In this document: positions 22,794 through 34,460 of the stretch, one piece after another
Position numbering within the stretch: position 1 is the first letter of the stretch
How the letters are laid out: each line of letters starts with the position of its first letter
Origin: Dictyophora rubrovolvata
Taxonomy: Eukaryota > Basidiomycota > Agaricomycetes > Phallales > Phallaceae
Length of the DNA: 64,000 bases
Direction of reading: 5' to 3'
NCBI GenBank assembly: GCA_029959195.1
Contig: CP114122.1
Coordinates: 1,550,001-1,614,000, forward strand
The notes under the pieces: model-generated
What the model was told of the DNA's origin: nothing
The model's input: only the letters and a program-made list of their open reading frames with translations
The model's database searches: none
Translations under genes and position numbers: made by a program

Positions 22794-25700
22794 ATGGCTA
22801 CCTTCTCAGACGGCCACAATGGGTCTCATGCCATTGAACACTCTGATTCAGCCTCTGCAATAACCAATGCGTCTGGTCCGGGAACTTTGCGGATTCAGCT
22901 CCAAGCCTTACTAGATGATAAAGAAAGACAGCTTAAATTAGCGGGAACACTCGGTCAGCGCGTCCTTGCTCAGCAAGTAGAACTTGAAGAGAGAATTTCC
23001 CAGCTGAATGATCTGGAGGCGGTTAAGCCGAACGCGTCAGATGAAGAGGCTGTCGAGCTCGACATCAGAGAGAAACTTCGCGAATTGAGGGATACTATGA
23101 ATGTATGGGAGACAGAAAATCAGGAGATTTTTGATTTTTTGGGAAATAAGGTGTCAAATATTTCGTTACTTTGTCAACTTCTTTACGGCTGAGCTGATTG
23201 GCATTTTCAAAGGCCAACGATGTGCCTCCTACTCCTGTTTCAACCCTTCATCCTTTGGGTGGAGATGACATTACTCCTGTTTCTCCAGCATCCGGTCCAT
23301 CTGCGGCGCAATCCTCACGACGGGCCAAGAATGCCGCCCATCGAGCACACGACGTTGGCAAGTACTTTTATCCAATCTTCAATCTCGATAACTCACGATT
23401 ATAATTCAACAGAATTCGCGTTCGAAATCGGCAGTAGCTTGTTGACGGAAGTTCGAAGACTGCAGAGTCTCATCGCAGAGCGAGATAAAGCTATTCAAGA
23501 CCTAAACGAAGAGAACCAAGATTTGCGTCAAGCTGTCGAGGACCTAAAGTCTGGCTTGGAGACTCAAAAATCCACTGCAGGTTAAATTTTAATTTCCACC
23601 TTTTTTAAAAGGTGATCTCGAACTGACGGACACTTTAGAGAAATACAAAGAAGAGAATTGGAATTTGGAGGTTTCCCAACAAGAACTTCGAACACAGCTT
23701 CATAATGTGCAAAAAGAGCTCGAGTCATCCGAAATGGAACGCAAACGGACTGCCAGAGAGCTACTTCGGGCTAAGGATTCTATTGATCAACATAAAACTG
23801 AGGCGGAGCGTTTGACAACTGCTCTAGCCGAGTTCAAGGCCAAACATGAAACGGATATTGCTCAAATGCGCAAGCATGCTGCTGGACTGCAACGAGACAA
23901 ATCCGACCTTCAAAGCGCATTAGAAGCCCTCAAATCTGACATGGCCAAAAAAGAGCGATCCATCAAGCGTTTCGGTAGCCCCCTCACGCCAAACGGTCTG
24001 TCCCCTTATACTCCTACACCTGGTGCGGATGGGGAAGATGAGGAAGATGTCTTTGGTGGTACCGGTGGTGCTTCTAACCGTCGAAAACATGATGTTGGCG
24101 GTCTAAACGAAAACCTTGCTTCTGATTTCGTCGATTCAAGCCCAGATCCCAGCCCCTCTCGTCCTCATCTAGGCTTGAATCACCCTAATAACGAAATCGA
24201 AGTTTTGAGGCAAAGTTTGGCTCACTCGCAACGCCAAGTCAATATGCTCCGTGGCACCGTACAAAGAGAAAAGGAATTACGGATGGAATACCGCCGTAAA
24301 TTGGCCGAAGCCGAAGGCAAAATCATAGTAGAGGCGGAGATAGACGACGAGGAAGAAGAAAACATTGATCCTAAAAGACCTCGACCTCCCAGAGTGTCAC
24401 GAGGTCGTGGCCGTGGGCGAGGAATCACTCATCGTAATAAAGGGGGTCGTTCTCTTGGTCAAAGGCCACCATCTACACCAGATATCATTGAAATGGATTC
24501 TGACGAGGAAGACGTTGATCCAGCTTCGGACCCAGTTTTAGACCCTAAACCGGTGGTTGCAGTGGATGATCTTGAGAAACTCGAAGACATCAATGAGGTT
24601 CCTTACGGTCATGAACGACATGTCAGTGTAGATGGTTTAGACCCAGCGTTTGCCAATGTGTTGCGCCCCACGCCACCATCTCCCACTCCAACCCATAGGT
24701 CTAGTCCTGTCAAAGAACCGGTTCCTAGAGGAGGGCGTAGAACGAGAGGCGGTGCTCCTCGTAATGCCGAACCTCGTCCCCCATCTGTTGTTGAACCGGC
24801 GGGTGCCCTGGCGGCTGAGCTTGGAATGTCCGACGAAGTTTTGAATCCTGAACTAATACTCAGTCACCATGTCGATACAGCTGAGGCCTCTTGTCAAACA
24901 GATCCCGAGCCAACCCCTGAACCCGTCATTATCACGGTCGCACCCCCGGAGACAGAGAAGAGCGAAATTGGTATTCAGGCCGAAATTGTCACTGAAACGG
25001 TCGAAGTGGGACTGCAAACTACACCTGAGGTTGCAGACATTGGAACGAGTCCTAATGTTCCCATCGCTATAGAGATTGAGATTCAAACTATCCCCGAACC
25101 AGAAAAGGTTGACGTCGATGTTCAAACTCTTCCTACGCATGAACCATCAGTGGAACTCCCTGTCGGGTCCGCTTCTCCTACCCTTCCAGCGAACGCTGGC
25201 ATTGCAATTACCCGCCGCGGAACTATCATTGGTTCGTCTAGTTTACGTGCGATTGAGACTGAAGACGATGGGCCTGAAACTGACGTAGGAACAGAGACCG
25301 AAGGGGAATACACCGATGCTCCAGAATATCCTGCCTCAGGCTCAGTCTCTGACTTTTACTCCGCACGTACAGGTCCTCAGTCGGTTATTGATAACGCATC
25401 CACGCGACCTCAAGAGTCTGCTACAGATTTCTATTATTCCGTTCCTGAGTCCGATGCAGATGATAGCGATCAAGAAAGTATAAAAGCGTCTACGTTATCA
25501 CGAGCTAGGACTATAAGTCGCATGGCAGCGGGTAGTATTGGTCTTGGATATGCTACTTACGACACACGCACCCCCAAAGCGTCCCTACCCCCTCCGCCTG
25601 TCCTAAAATCTTTCTCTGATGAGTCAATACAAGTCGATGTTCCTTCTGTTGAAGTGAAGGAAACGTCCATTCAGACAGATGAATGGACACCACCGGCAAC

Positions 25701-27786
25701 AGTACCTGTGTTCCATCAGCCACCACTACCACTACTACCACCACCACCACCACCACCACCACCTATTCCTCCTCCTCCTTCATCCCCCTCCCCCACTCCT
25801 TCTTTTACTTTGCTACGTGTCGGTCCGCATGCCCAACAATTCCAATATGTTTCATCACCTTCGGGATCACCTTCACCATCGCCAAATACTTCCGTAGCAA
25901 ATGCATCAAAAGACTCAGCTGCAACTATAATCGCCGCACCCCGTCGAACATCATCTCTAGTCTCAAGAGAAACCGACAGACGTCCATCTATTGAGGCGGC
26001 CCTTGCAAATGACGAAGTTTCACGAGCTAGAACACAGAGCACACAGAGCACACAATCGTTACTTCCGCCACCAACACTGTTTTCACCTCCGGATAAGACA
26101 CGTCCTCCGACGATGATGTTACCTCCCCCACCTAGAATGCCCCCACCTCCTGAAAAGAAAATATCGACAGGAAGTAGTAGAGATATGCTACCTCCTCCGC
26201 GAGATCCTCAACCCCCTCGACCGACTTCTCCGCCTCCTGCGGAACTTATCCAACGAGCAACTACCCCAATATTTGGGAATCAAGGTCTTCTCGTTCCTTC
26301 TCGAAGCGGTATTCGTCAACATGGCGCAAGCATGCCACCCCTCCAATCTGCTCTTGGCAATCGTCCGTCTACCAATAGTTTCAGATCCGCTGTCAATGCC
26401 GCCTCTTACGCTAATGCTTCTGGTCAATCTGGAACATCAGTTGCTGATGCTACCAGTACTAAGAAGCAGCAATCTACCACTTCCCTTGTCTCTAGTCGAC
26501 ACTCTAGTCTTTCGCGAAGATCTTCCCTGTCGTCTGATAAACACGAAGCTCACGTTCCGGGTATTCCAAATCTTCCTAAGCCCAGCAGCTTTTTACCCCC
26601 TAATCGCCCGTCCCAGCAATCCAACGAGGGGTCCACAGATCCTACTATCATTCATGCTATTACACAAACGATGATTGGAGAATTTTTGTACAAGTATACC
26701 AGAAAGGTTGTTGGGAAAGGACATGGAGATAGACGACACAAGCGTTTCTTCTGGGTGCATCCGTATACCAAAACCTTGTATTGGAGCTCGGCCGATCCGG
26801 GCTCCTCCAACGTCAGCGAATCTAGTGCAAAGAGCGGTAATTTACTTGACATCTTCAGAGGTACTTGTATTGATTTGTTTTAGCATATATCGAATCGGTT
26901 AGGTCGGTATTGGATCCGAATCCTCTCCCTCCTGGAATCTGTCAATACAGCGTTGTAGTGTCAACACCCCAGCGAGAAATGAAGTTCACAGCGCCAACAA
27001 AAGAACGTCATGATATATGGTTCAATGTACTTCTTCTTACTTTCATATTATAACCGACATGACGCTCATAATTCATAGGCACTGAACTATCTGCTGGGTC
27101 GCCCTGGTGGTAATGGACCTGGAGGCCTTCCTGCAGATCAAGGAAGTAACGCACCCATTCCGCCCCCGGCATCTGCTCCCATGTATGGTTCTATGCGACT
27201 TCCGCGAGACGAACGCACCCGTAAGGAAGTTTTAGCTAGCCCAAGAAGTGCGAAAAGTTTTGGTTCTGCCGTTTCTGGAGATTCATGGAATATAACACCC
27301 CGTGCACAGCGCAGCCAATCTCGTTTATCGGCGAGTGGTTCCGTAGGCAAACGTTCGGATACTCCTGCGGCAGAATACCTTCGTTTAGCTGGTCCCGAAG
27401 GTATAGGCAGTCCCAGTAAAGACTACGAGTATATTCCTGGACGTGCCGACGACGAGGAGTTAGATTTTGAGATTCATGATGATAGTAGGAACAACGAAGC
27501 TTTTGAGGGTTTGGAAAATGTACGTGCGTGCTGCGACGGAAGGCATGACCTCGGCACTCTCACAAACTCCCGGAAGCATCATCACCATCACCATCATTAT
27601 CACCACCACCACCAAGGCCAACACGTAGAAGGCGAAGAACCTACGTCCCGCCCTGTTTCCCCGGCATGGTCATTTCGTTCGCGCGCTGGTAGCACTGCAT
27701 CGCGGGGTGCGGATGCAGCTAGTATCTGGTCCAGGTTTGGAACGAGACGTTCAAAAGCAGCCCCACCTATTCCATCGTCACCATAA
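22794..27786 (+). CDS. NUM1: NUM1/Mcp5-like cortical PH-domain protein
   Basis: Cortical anchor of the Num1/ApsA/Mcp5 type, which holds dynein and mitochondria at the plasma membrane (role from the family). The ATG is 22794, since 22791 is GTG. The N-terminal 300 residues are coiled coil (LQALLDDKERQLKLAGTLGQ; LLTEVRRLQSLIAERDKAIQ). The middle of about 900 residues is low-complexity, with acidic patches, 'SxQTD' repeats (ASCQTDPE, GIQAE, SIQTDEW), and a poly-Pro run at 25735-25760. The PH domain starts at about 26670 (IGEFLYKYTRKVVGKGHGDR, RFFWVHPYTKTLYWSS) and continues after an intron as AYIESVRSVLDPNPLPPG and QREMKFTAPTKERHDIWFN. The C-terminal tail has a poly-His run at about 27577-27612. 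Introns: about 23151-23213, a GC-AG intron at about 23356-23413, a 31-nt intron at about 23582-23612, a 47-nt intron 26837-26883, and about 27027-27078. It looks whole. Confidence 0.9.
23356..23413 (+). other. GC-AG intron in NUM1
   Basis: The donor reads GTTG|GCAAGT and the acceptor CAACAG|AATTC. Splicing joins RAHDV to EFAFEIGSSLLTEVRRLQ in frame, and no GT donor nearby gives an open frame. GCAAGT is the usual form of the rare GC donors. Confidence 0.75.
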
Positions 27787-28187
27787 TTCATACCCCCTAC
27801 AACGGAATCTCTTGTTCTTTATGTCTGTATCTTTTCTTGATCCACGGTCACCCATGTTAGCACTCTCCTTGACCCTATTCCATTATTACTAATACCACAT
27901 TTATTTGTGCATACGTTCATTTTGCTTTTCCTTTTTTCTTTTTCCTTGTTTCGCATTTGCCGAGTTGTATTAAATGTGAGAGTACACTCCTTTCTACCCT
28001 AGGTATTCCTTAACTCGACTCGGCTCGATTTGCTTCAATAGCATCGAGTAATATTGTTTTTATGACTTTGTAACGAGATATTATTGATAACATTAAGCTT
28101 GCAACCAATATTCTTGAAGTCTGCTAGAGCTGGCGCTTAATCATTCGCAAGTGACGTTGCCACGAGGGTTGCCAGCGCTGTTTGTAT
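27787..28187. other. Intergenic; NUM1 3' end and SEC24 promoter
   Basis: 400 bases, AT-rich, with T-rich runs after the NUM1 stop (27895-27960). No gene or repeat seen. Confidence 0.5.
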
Positions 28188-31100
28188 ATGGACCGTCGCA
28201 TTCGACAACCACCACATAGCGCAGGACAGTCTTTCAAAGGTAGACTAAGTTTTATGATTGCTTCAAAGAGATTAATGGAAGTTGCACCACTTCACAACTC
28301 CAGGTCTTCGATCCAGATTAGATCCTGCGCAAATACCTTCTCCCACAGCAGTTGCTGAGGCAAGCCAGGAGTTATGGTCAGACCAACCTTACATGTCGTG
28401 TGGACCAATTCTTCCACCACCACCATCTAGTTCTAATTTCACTGCTCTTGACCAAGGTAATAAATTGGCCAACCTGAATTTGAGACGTTTTTAACAAAAG
28501 CCTCTTCAAGGCAATTCAACACCACAATTCATACGTGTTACAACCTATAACTTTCCATATTCCTCAGCTTTGGCTTCTTCATGTTCAATACCCTTGGCTG
28601 CTTGTATACAGCCTTTCGTAGAGCTATTGCCAAACGAAGAACCAGTCCCCGCCATTGACTTTGGTGAAAACGGACCCCCAAGATGTTCTCAACCGTGGTG
28701 TAGGGCCTATATAAATCCTTGGTGTTTTTTTACGCAAAGCGGATCAAAGTGGAGGTGCAACCTTTGTGAGAAAGAGACAGAAGGTAAGGTGCGATCTGTT
28801 TCATGTCATGTGAGATTCGGTACGTTTAACAAAGAGCGCTCATTTTCTCTAGTTTTCCCCGAGTACTTTTGTTCGCTGGACGCAAACCTCCGTAGATTGG
28901 ACCATCTGGAGAGGGTAGAGTTAAATCGTGGAACTATTGATTTTGTGGTCCCGGAACAATACTGGGCAGTTCAACCAGAATCACGTCTTGTGCCTTCTTA
29001 CCATTCGACAACTCCCTTTACTCCTAACTCACGCCGTCCGCCGATGTCCCTGCGACATGTTTTTGCTATAGATGTTAGTTCCGACGCAGTATCATCCGGT
29101 TTCCTCCAGTCCACATGCAACGTCTTGCAGGACTTTCTTCTCGATCCACAGGCTGAGCCCTTAGTGTCTGAAATTGCCCTAATCACCTTCGACTCAAGCA
29201 TACATTTCTATCGTTTTTCGGTGGGTATGGCTATATTTCCTTGAATAAACAGATCATCTCTGACTCGATTTTCACAGGTAAAATCGGAAAGTGTGTCCAT
29301 GCATATTCTTGCTGATCTCGACGATCCTTTCGTCCCTTTATATCATGATGAACTATTCGTTCAACTGCATGAATCACGGTATGTTGAAAAGTAATTAATA
29401 ATTGCATAAAAGTATAAATCATGCTGCAGACACGCCATTGCATGTTTTTTAGAAAGATTACCGCGACGGTTTATGGACTCAAGTATCCGCGGTGGTGCTA
29501 TAGGATCTGCTCTATGCTGCTCTTTAGCTTCTTTAGTAAGTTGGAATAATTCTTAATTTCTAAACCGGATGCCTGAGACTATTGCCTGCTCAGTCAGGTC
29601 GTGGTGGCCGTGTCACAGCATTTATAGCTTCGTCGTTGACATATGGTCAAGGAGTTGTTCCCCCGCGAGAGCAGCCGGAGTCAACGCTACATGGTATCGA
29701 CAAAGAAAAAATGCTATTCATGCCTTCAACAGATTTCTGGAAAGATCTGGGTGAGGAGTGCGCCGAAGAAGGCGTGAGCATCAACCTCTTCTTGGCGCCA
29801 AGTCAACCTATTGACATTGGCTCTCTCAGTGAGACTCATAATTCATAACGGTCTTCGTATACAGAATGGTACCGATACTTGATATCTAGAAACTTCTGTG
29901 ACCCTCACCGGGGGGGAAATGTTCCACTTTCCGCGATATAGACCATCCATGGACGAATATATCTTCTCGTCACAGCTAAAGCGCTCGATATTTCGAGATT
30001 GTGCATATAACTGTACAATGCGAGTCCGCTGTTCTAAAGGTAAATGTTATTCGGTTTTTGCTGGGCGTTTCAATTGACGTATTCTTAGGTTTACGAGTAA
30101 GCGAATATGTCGGAGGTCTTCACCCCTCCGCATCTTTGGATGTCATCCTAGCATCGTGTGATCCTGAGAAGGCTATTTTTGCTGTTCTAAATCATTCGGG
30201 AATACAACTGGACGAACGCTCGAATGTCTACCTCCAGGCGGCAATACTATATACTACTGTTTTTGGTCAACGCCGTGTTAGGGTCTGTAATCTTGCACTT
30301 CCTATTAGTGCCATGGCAGGGAATGTCTTCAAGTTCGCGGATCAAGAAGCCGTGGTTTCACTATGGATAAAGCAAGGTATGACGAGTGGCCATCTTACAA
30401 ACATGTTCACGTAACACATCTTCCAGCTGTCGCATCTATGTCAAACACGTCTCTTCATAACATACGGGGTCGTATAATTGATAAAACCGTGTCGACATTG
30501 ATCGCATATCGGAAAAATTGTGCGGCTGCTACTGCACCATCTCAGGTTTGTTTACATTCAGCAATCATGCCTAGTTGCTAACATCGCACAGCTCATTTTA
30601 CCGGAACAATTTAAGTTACTACCTATTTATTCATTGTGTATATTGAAAAGTCGTGCGTTGAAAGGTGATTAAATTTTATGTTAAGCACAATAAAGGTGTA
30701 CTTATTTCCGTCTAGGGCGAACTGTCATCTCAGATGTTAGAAACTATCATGCACATAAAATAACTGTGTTTGGTATCTCTGCTATGATACAGTATCTATA
30801 TCCGAAATTAATGGCTTTACATGATTTAACGAACGACGTATGCATTCCTGATCCTGCTGGAACTCAGATGCGCCTACCCTCCCTGATGAGGTGTAGTTAT
30901 ATTTGGATGGAAAACAATGGTATATATATGATAGGTTCGTGTGTCTTGATTGGCGTTATTAGGTTGAGTCTAATTTCCCCGTTTAGACAACGGCGAAGAG
31001 ATGTTTCTATGGATCGGCGCCTCTGTTTCGCCGCAGTTGTTATTGGACTTATATGGCGTTGAAACGATTCACGATCTCGATGTCACTGTGGTTTGTCGAT

Positions 31101-31434
31101 CCTGAAATCTGATTCTATCCATGAAACTGAATTTGACAATCCTAGCCAGCTATCCCAACCCAAACAACAACTCATTTTGCCATGCAAGTCGATAATTTGC
31201 TGTCACATCGAGAGAGCCGGCGGGGGCGTAAAGTAAAGTTGAGATTTGCACGTCAAGATCTGGACGCGGCGGAGATAGACTTTAGTGATTTGCTGGTGGA
31301 AGACCAAAACAATGATGCCATGTCGTATGTGGACCGTATGTCTGATCCCCATTTCGTTACTGCACGCATTGTTTAACGTAATCAATATAGACCTTTGTTT
31401 TCTTCACAAACAGATCAATACGGCAGTAGGTTAA
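28188..31434 (+). CDS. SFB3: COPII coat protein Sec24 family, SFB3/LST1 (Sec24C/D) type
   Basis: Cargo adaptor of the COPII coat at ER exit sites. The first exon (28188-28236) gives [17 protein letters not shown] and joins to [20 protein letters not shown], a start I recognise as typical of fungal SFB3-type Sec24. Then come [16 protein letters not shown], the zinc-ribbon ([20 protein letters not shown] to [11 protein letters not shown]), [20 protein letters not shown], the vWA-like trunk ([31 protein letters not shown]), [40 protein letters not shown], and the helical and gelsolin-like parts ([30 protein letters not shown]), ending [19 protein letters not shown]. About a dozen introns were placed in frame. 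One oddity is that the first zinc-ligand pair is C-x4-C instead of the usual C-x2-C. Stop at 31432-31434. Intact otherwise. Confidence 0.92.
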
Positions 31435-31632
31435 GTTAATTTTCAGAGTTTCAAATGGTGTTGATAGTGTTTTTCGTGTACAGCTTACTAGTGGTGTGCT
31501 TTCGTCCTATAGTCAAACGCCATGGTGACAACATGATTATTGTTCCGTAATGTTTAACCACTGCATCCTATTTTTGCTTCGTGATGACGAGAAAGCAGTT
31601 ATCCATCACAAGTACATAACTGTATAACATTG
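31435..31632. other. Short convergent gap
   Basis: About 200 bases between the convergent SEC24 and Nudix genes, so the two 3' untranslated regions must abut or overlap. Nothing else seen. Confidence 0.5.
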
Positions 31633-32764
31633 CTATATCCCTCCTCCCTCCGACAGAGCACTGAAGTGATAACCCATAGCAAAGTGAGCCAGCCTGGCAT
31701 CGACCACAAATCCCTAAAAATGAATATTAGCGACTTCACCGTTACCACTGCTTGCGAAGGCACTGACCCTTTTGGCATAATCTCGAATTCGGTTTGAAAC
31801 TATCAACAAGTGAATATAAGATTAAGATTCTTACCATTCAAAACTTGATGGAGTTCAATTAATTTGACTGTCTTGCAAACAATATGCTCTCCTGGTTCTA
31901 ACGATTGATCTGGAAGATGAAGAGTATTTTCGTCTTTTACAGAAACCCGAAGAGCAACTAGTTTCATATTAGCAGTACTCATCCCTGATTCCAAGATTGG
32001 TCTAGTGGGTCAGGAAAATAAAGGAATAGCGGACCGGGATCGTTGACCATTATATTGGATGACTCGATAATCTCCTCCGCTTCAAAACCGGTCTCCTCTT
32101 TCAGCTCCCTGATTGCAGCGTGCTCGGGCGTTTCTCCTGCATCTACAAGACCTTTCATGATATGACAACGGAATAAGTACTAGTGAGGTTAATGTCAGAT
32201 ATAAGGAGTTTACCTGCGGGTAGTTCTATGCAAACACTGGTTGAACGACTTCAGGCTGGAATAGGACATAACGAACATACCGACGACGAATTTATTAACT
32301 GGAGGACGGTATTGCTCAATAATCACCGTAGCAGGAGGCGATTTATCTTTAGGCTGGATGATTGCCAAAATAGCCACACCTTAAGTTGTCATTTAGTCGA
32401 GACGTTAAACTAGCTAAGACATAATCGGACGCGAATAGCATACCGTCGACACCAGATTCTTTTCGCGTTTTTCGCGTCGCAGTTTCCCAAAGACGCTGTT
32501 TTTCAAAAATTCAGCAAAATAATCAAAGCATGTAACCAATCTCTCCTTCACTTCTTTGCCATCCTGATCTCGGTACCTGATTTTTTCCAACGTGACCCAT
32601 TTCGCCTCTGAGGCGGGTAATTCTTCCCTTGAAATGACGTGAGGTAGTACGGTCGACATGCTGATCGATGAAGAGAGAGGCTTCAAGTTCGACGTATTTG
32701 ATATATGTCTGCGAGAGTAAGGCAACAATTTAATGGGGAACGTAGTTTTAGGAACGGATCGCAT
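31633..32764 (-). CDS. YSA1: Nudix hydrolase, ADP-ribose pyrophosphatase (YSA1 type)
   Basis: Hydrolyses ADP-ribose and related nucleoside diphosphate sugars to AMP and sugar phosphate. Two in-frame starts are possible. The ATG at 32657-32659 gives a cytosolic form (MSTVLPHVISREELPASEAK). The ATG at 32762-32764 adds 35 residues rich in S, R and K and poor in acids (MRSVPKTTFPIKLLPYSRRH...), which looks like a mitochondrial presequence. Exons joined in frame: DQDGKE to RLWETATRKTRKESGVD (intron 32496-32551), to GVAILAIIQPKDKSPPATVI (intron 32380-32443), EQYRPPVNKFVV, a 12-nt microexon at 32214-32225 giving ELPAG, then LVDAGETPEHAAIRELKEET, a complete Nudix box (G..AGE..REL.EETG). Further downstream are IMVNDPG, an intron-split region at about 31800-31990, and the end FVVDARLAHFAMGYHFSALSE. 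Stop TAG at 31633-31635. Confidence 0.9.
32214..32225 (-). other. 12-nt microexon at the head of the Nudix box
   Basis: On the minus strand AACTACCCGCAG lies between the acceptor ..TTGCATAG and the donor GTAAAC. With the flanking split codons it encodes E-L-P-A-G, the conserved run just before the Nudix signature. Both neighbouring introns are of ordinary size (about 55-65 nt), and the frame holds only if this exon is included. Confidence 0.85.
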
Positions 32765-32909
32765 GGATACGAAGACTACATGACGCAATTATATCAAGAA
32801 CGTAAGCCTTGAATTATGTCACCGTGGCGTTCAAGTTCAACTTTGATCATGCAAAATGATATACAATATGAAAAGTCCCTATAAAATGACCAATACAATA
32901 ATGTTATTT

Positions 32910-34322
32910 TTAAACAAAAGTAATATCTTCGCTGTTCTTCTCGTCCGCCAATCGTAGCGCTGCAATCTGAGTGCTGAGACTAGAATACCCGTTGCCAATA
33001 AATACCGTTGCTCTTCTTGCTAATTCAACATCAACACAAACACCCCAATCGTGTTCAAACCATCCGATGGAGCCATCGATAGTCAAAACTTTTCGCATAG
33101 TCCCATTCTGCCACCCTTGCTGTGTCGTCCAAGTTTCAGACGTCACCGCATTCCGAATTTTATAGAGATCTAGATATACGAGGGGATGATCCCATGTGCC
33201 ATCGTGAAGAATGAGTAATTTCCGCGCCTCCGGATGTCGCTTTGCCTGAAAGCTGATTGCGGCAAGGATCCGGGAAATGGTTGGATAGCAATGTTCAATT
33301 ACCGAAGATGCATTTGTAGAAATCAATGCAGGCGGGAACACGGATGGCTGTAATATAGGAAGTGTTGCCCATGTTGTAAATCCCGATTTTTTAGAAGCAA
33401 GATATTTACAATGATCCTCAAAGTCACCTGAAACGACAGTTGAAATACCAAATCAGGAAGCAAAGAATGTTGATAGAATTGGAATCACCTCGACGAAGGT
33501 GTAGGGCAATGTATGGCTGACTTTGACCTGTTGCAACTTCGGGGCTTAATTCCAACTTCTCCTGTATTCTCTCCGCTATAGAGAGAACCGGCGTTGACCA
33601 GACATAATTCGCTTTCAAATACGATTTGAAACCCGACCAAAGAGGCCAAATACCGGGAGATACGAGATAACTTTCGCGCGAGTATCAGCTAAAACGAAAT
33701 GACAGAATGAGCTTTGATGACTCCATACGAACTTCCAATCAAAAATCCAGTCATCGACCATAACGCATCTCTCATTTCCTTTCAATGCATCTGTGACAAG
33801 CTGCCATCTCTCAGGCCAGTTCCGGGATGTCAGCTGGACGTGCGATATCTCTTCCTTTGGACAAATTTTATCGAAAATAGCTGAACTGAGGGATTCACGG
33901 GTAATTCCTGGTACAAACGCGGATAGAGGAGCTTCGGCGTCTTCTCCACGCGGTCTCCATACCAGAGATTGATAAACATATACTCGGGATGTCTCCAAGG
34001 CAAGATGATGAAAAAGTAGAATTTCTTGCACCTAGGCCTGCATAAGACATTGACTATTTTTACAGAGAAAATATATAGACCGAACTTGGTTGTTGAACCC
34101 CGCCCCTTGCAATTGCCTGAATTTTACGAACCTGAGGTTTCCTTCGCGGTGCTTTTCCAAGAGATCGACAGAATTTTCTTCTTCAGCAATAAATAGCGCT
34201 TCATAAAGTTTATCAGGAGGGCGAGACTTTAAAAACCAATAAAAAATCGACAAAGTTATCGAAACCAAGGAGATAAGAAGTAAACGAATACATCCCCGCC
34301 GTCCAGGACGTATGCCAAGCAT
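32910..34322 (-). CDS. Type II membrane O-fucosyltransferase-like protein
   Basis: Predicted Golgi glycosyltransferase of the GDP-fucose O-fucosyltransferase-like superfamily found in Agaricomycetes; donor and acceptor are unproven. The ATG at 34320-34322 gives MLGIRPGRRGCIRLLLISLV, a short basic tail then one signal-anchor helix to about residue 30. Following blocks are LRFVKFRQLQGAGFNNQ (the glycine-rich nucleotide-site loop typical of the family), joined by an intron at 34031-34085 to VQEILLFHHLALETSRVYVY, then SLVWRPRGEDAEAPLSAFVP, WPLWSGFKSYLKANYVWSTP, and YIALHLRRGD (the H-x-R-R-G-D motif that contacts GDP-fucose). The last exon (32910-33341) holds TVFIGNGYSSLSTQIAALRL, matching the acceptor-side S-S motif of the fold. 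Four exons or more; no break seen. Gene name not assigned. Confidence 0.78.
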
Positions 34323-34460
34323 GCAGAAGACTAGAAGAACCTTAAGTAAGATGTTTGCGTTAGGTAAGCCACACACACTCCATTCCCCATCCCATTCATT
34401 TTCATGTTCATGCTACAGTGACCGGATTCACGCCGTTTCCCATACATATATATATATATA
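34323..34460. promoter_or_regulatory. Divergent promoter with TA microsatellite
   Basis: Only 138 bases separate the divergent O-FucT-like gene and the coiled-coil gene. A run of about eight TA units (34445-34460) ends directly at the ATG of the latter and may serve as TATA element or initiator. Confidence 0.5.

Noticed and set aside
25553-25762. Poly-Val and Gly-rich antisense frames over the NUM1 poly-Pro region
   Set aside because: Shadow of the CCA-repeat that encodes poly-Pro on the plus strand.
26861-26883. A 23-nt GT..TAG intron in the NUM1 PH domain
   Set aside because: It would keep the frame, but an alternative donor GTAATT at 26837 gives a 47-nt intron of normal size and yields SAKSAYIESVRSVLDP, the pattern I recall for this PH domain. 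The ultra-short reading is less likely.
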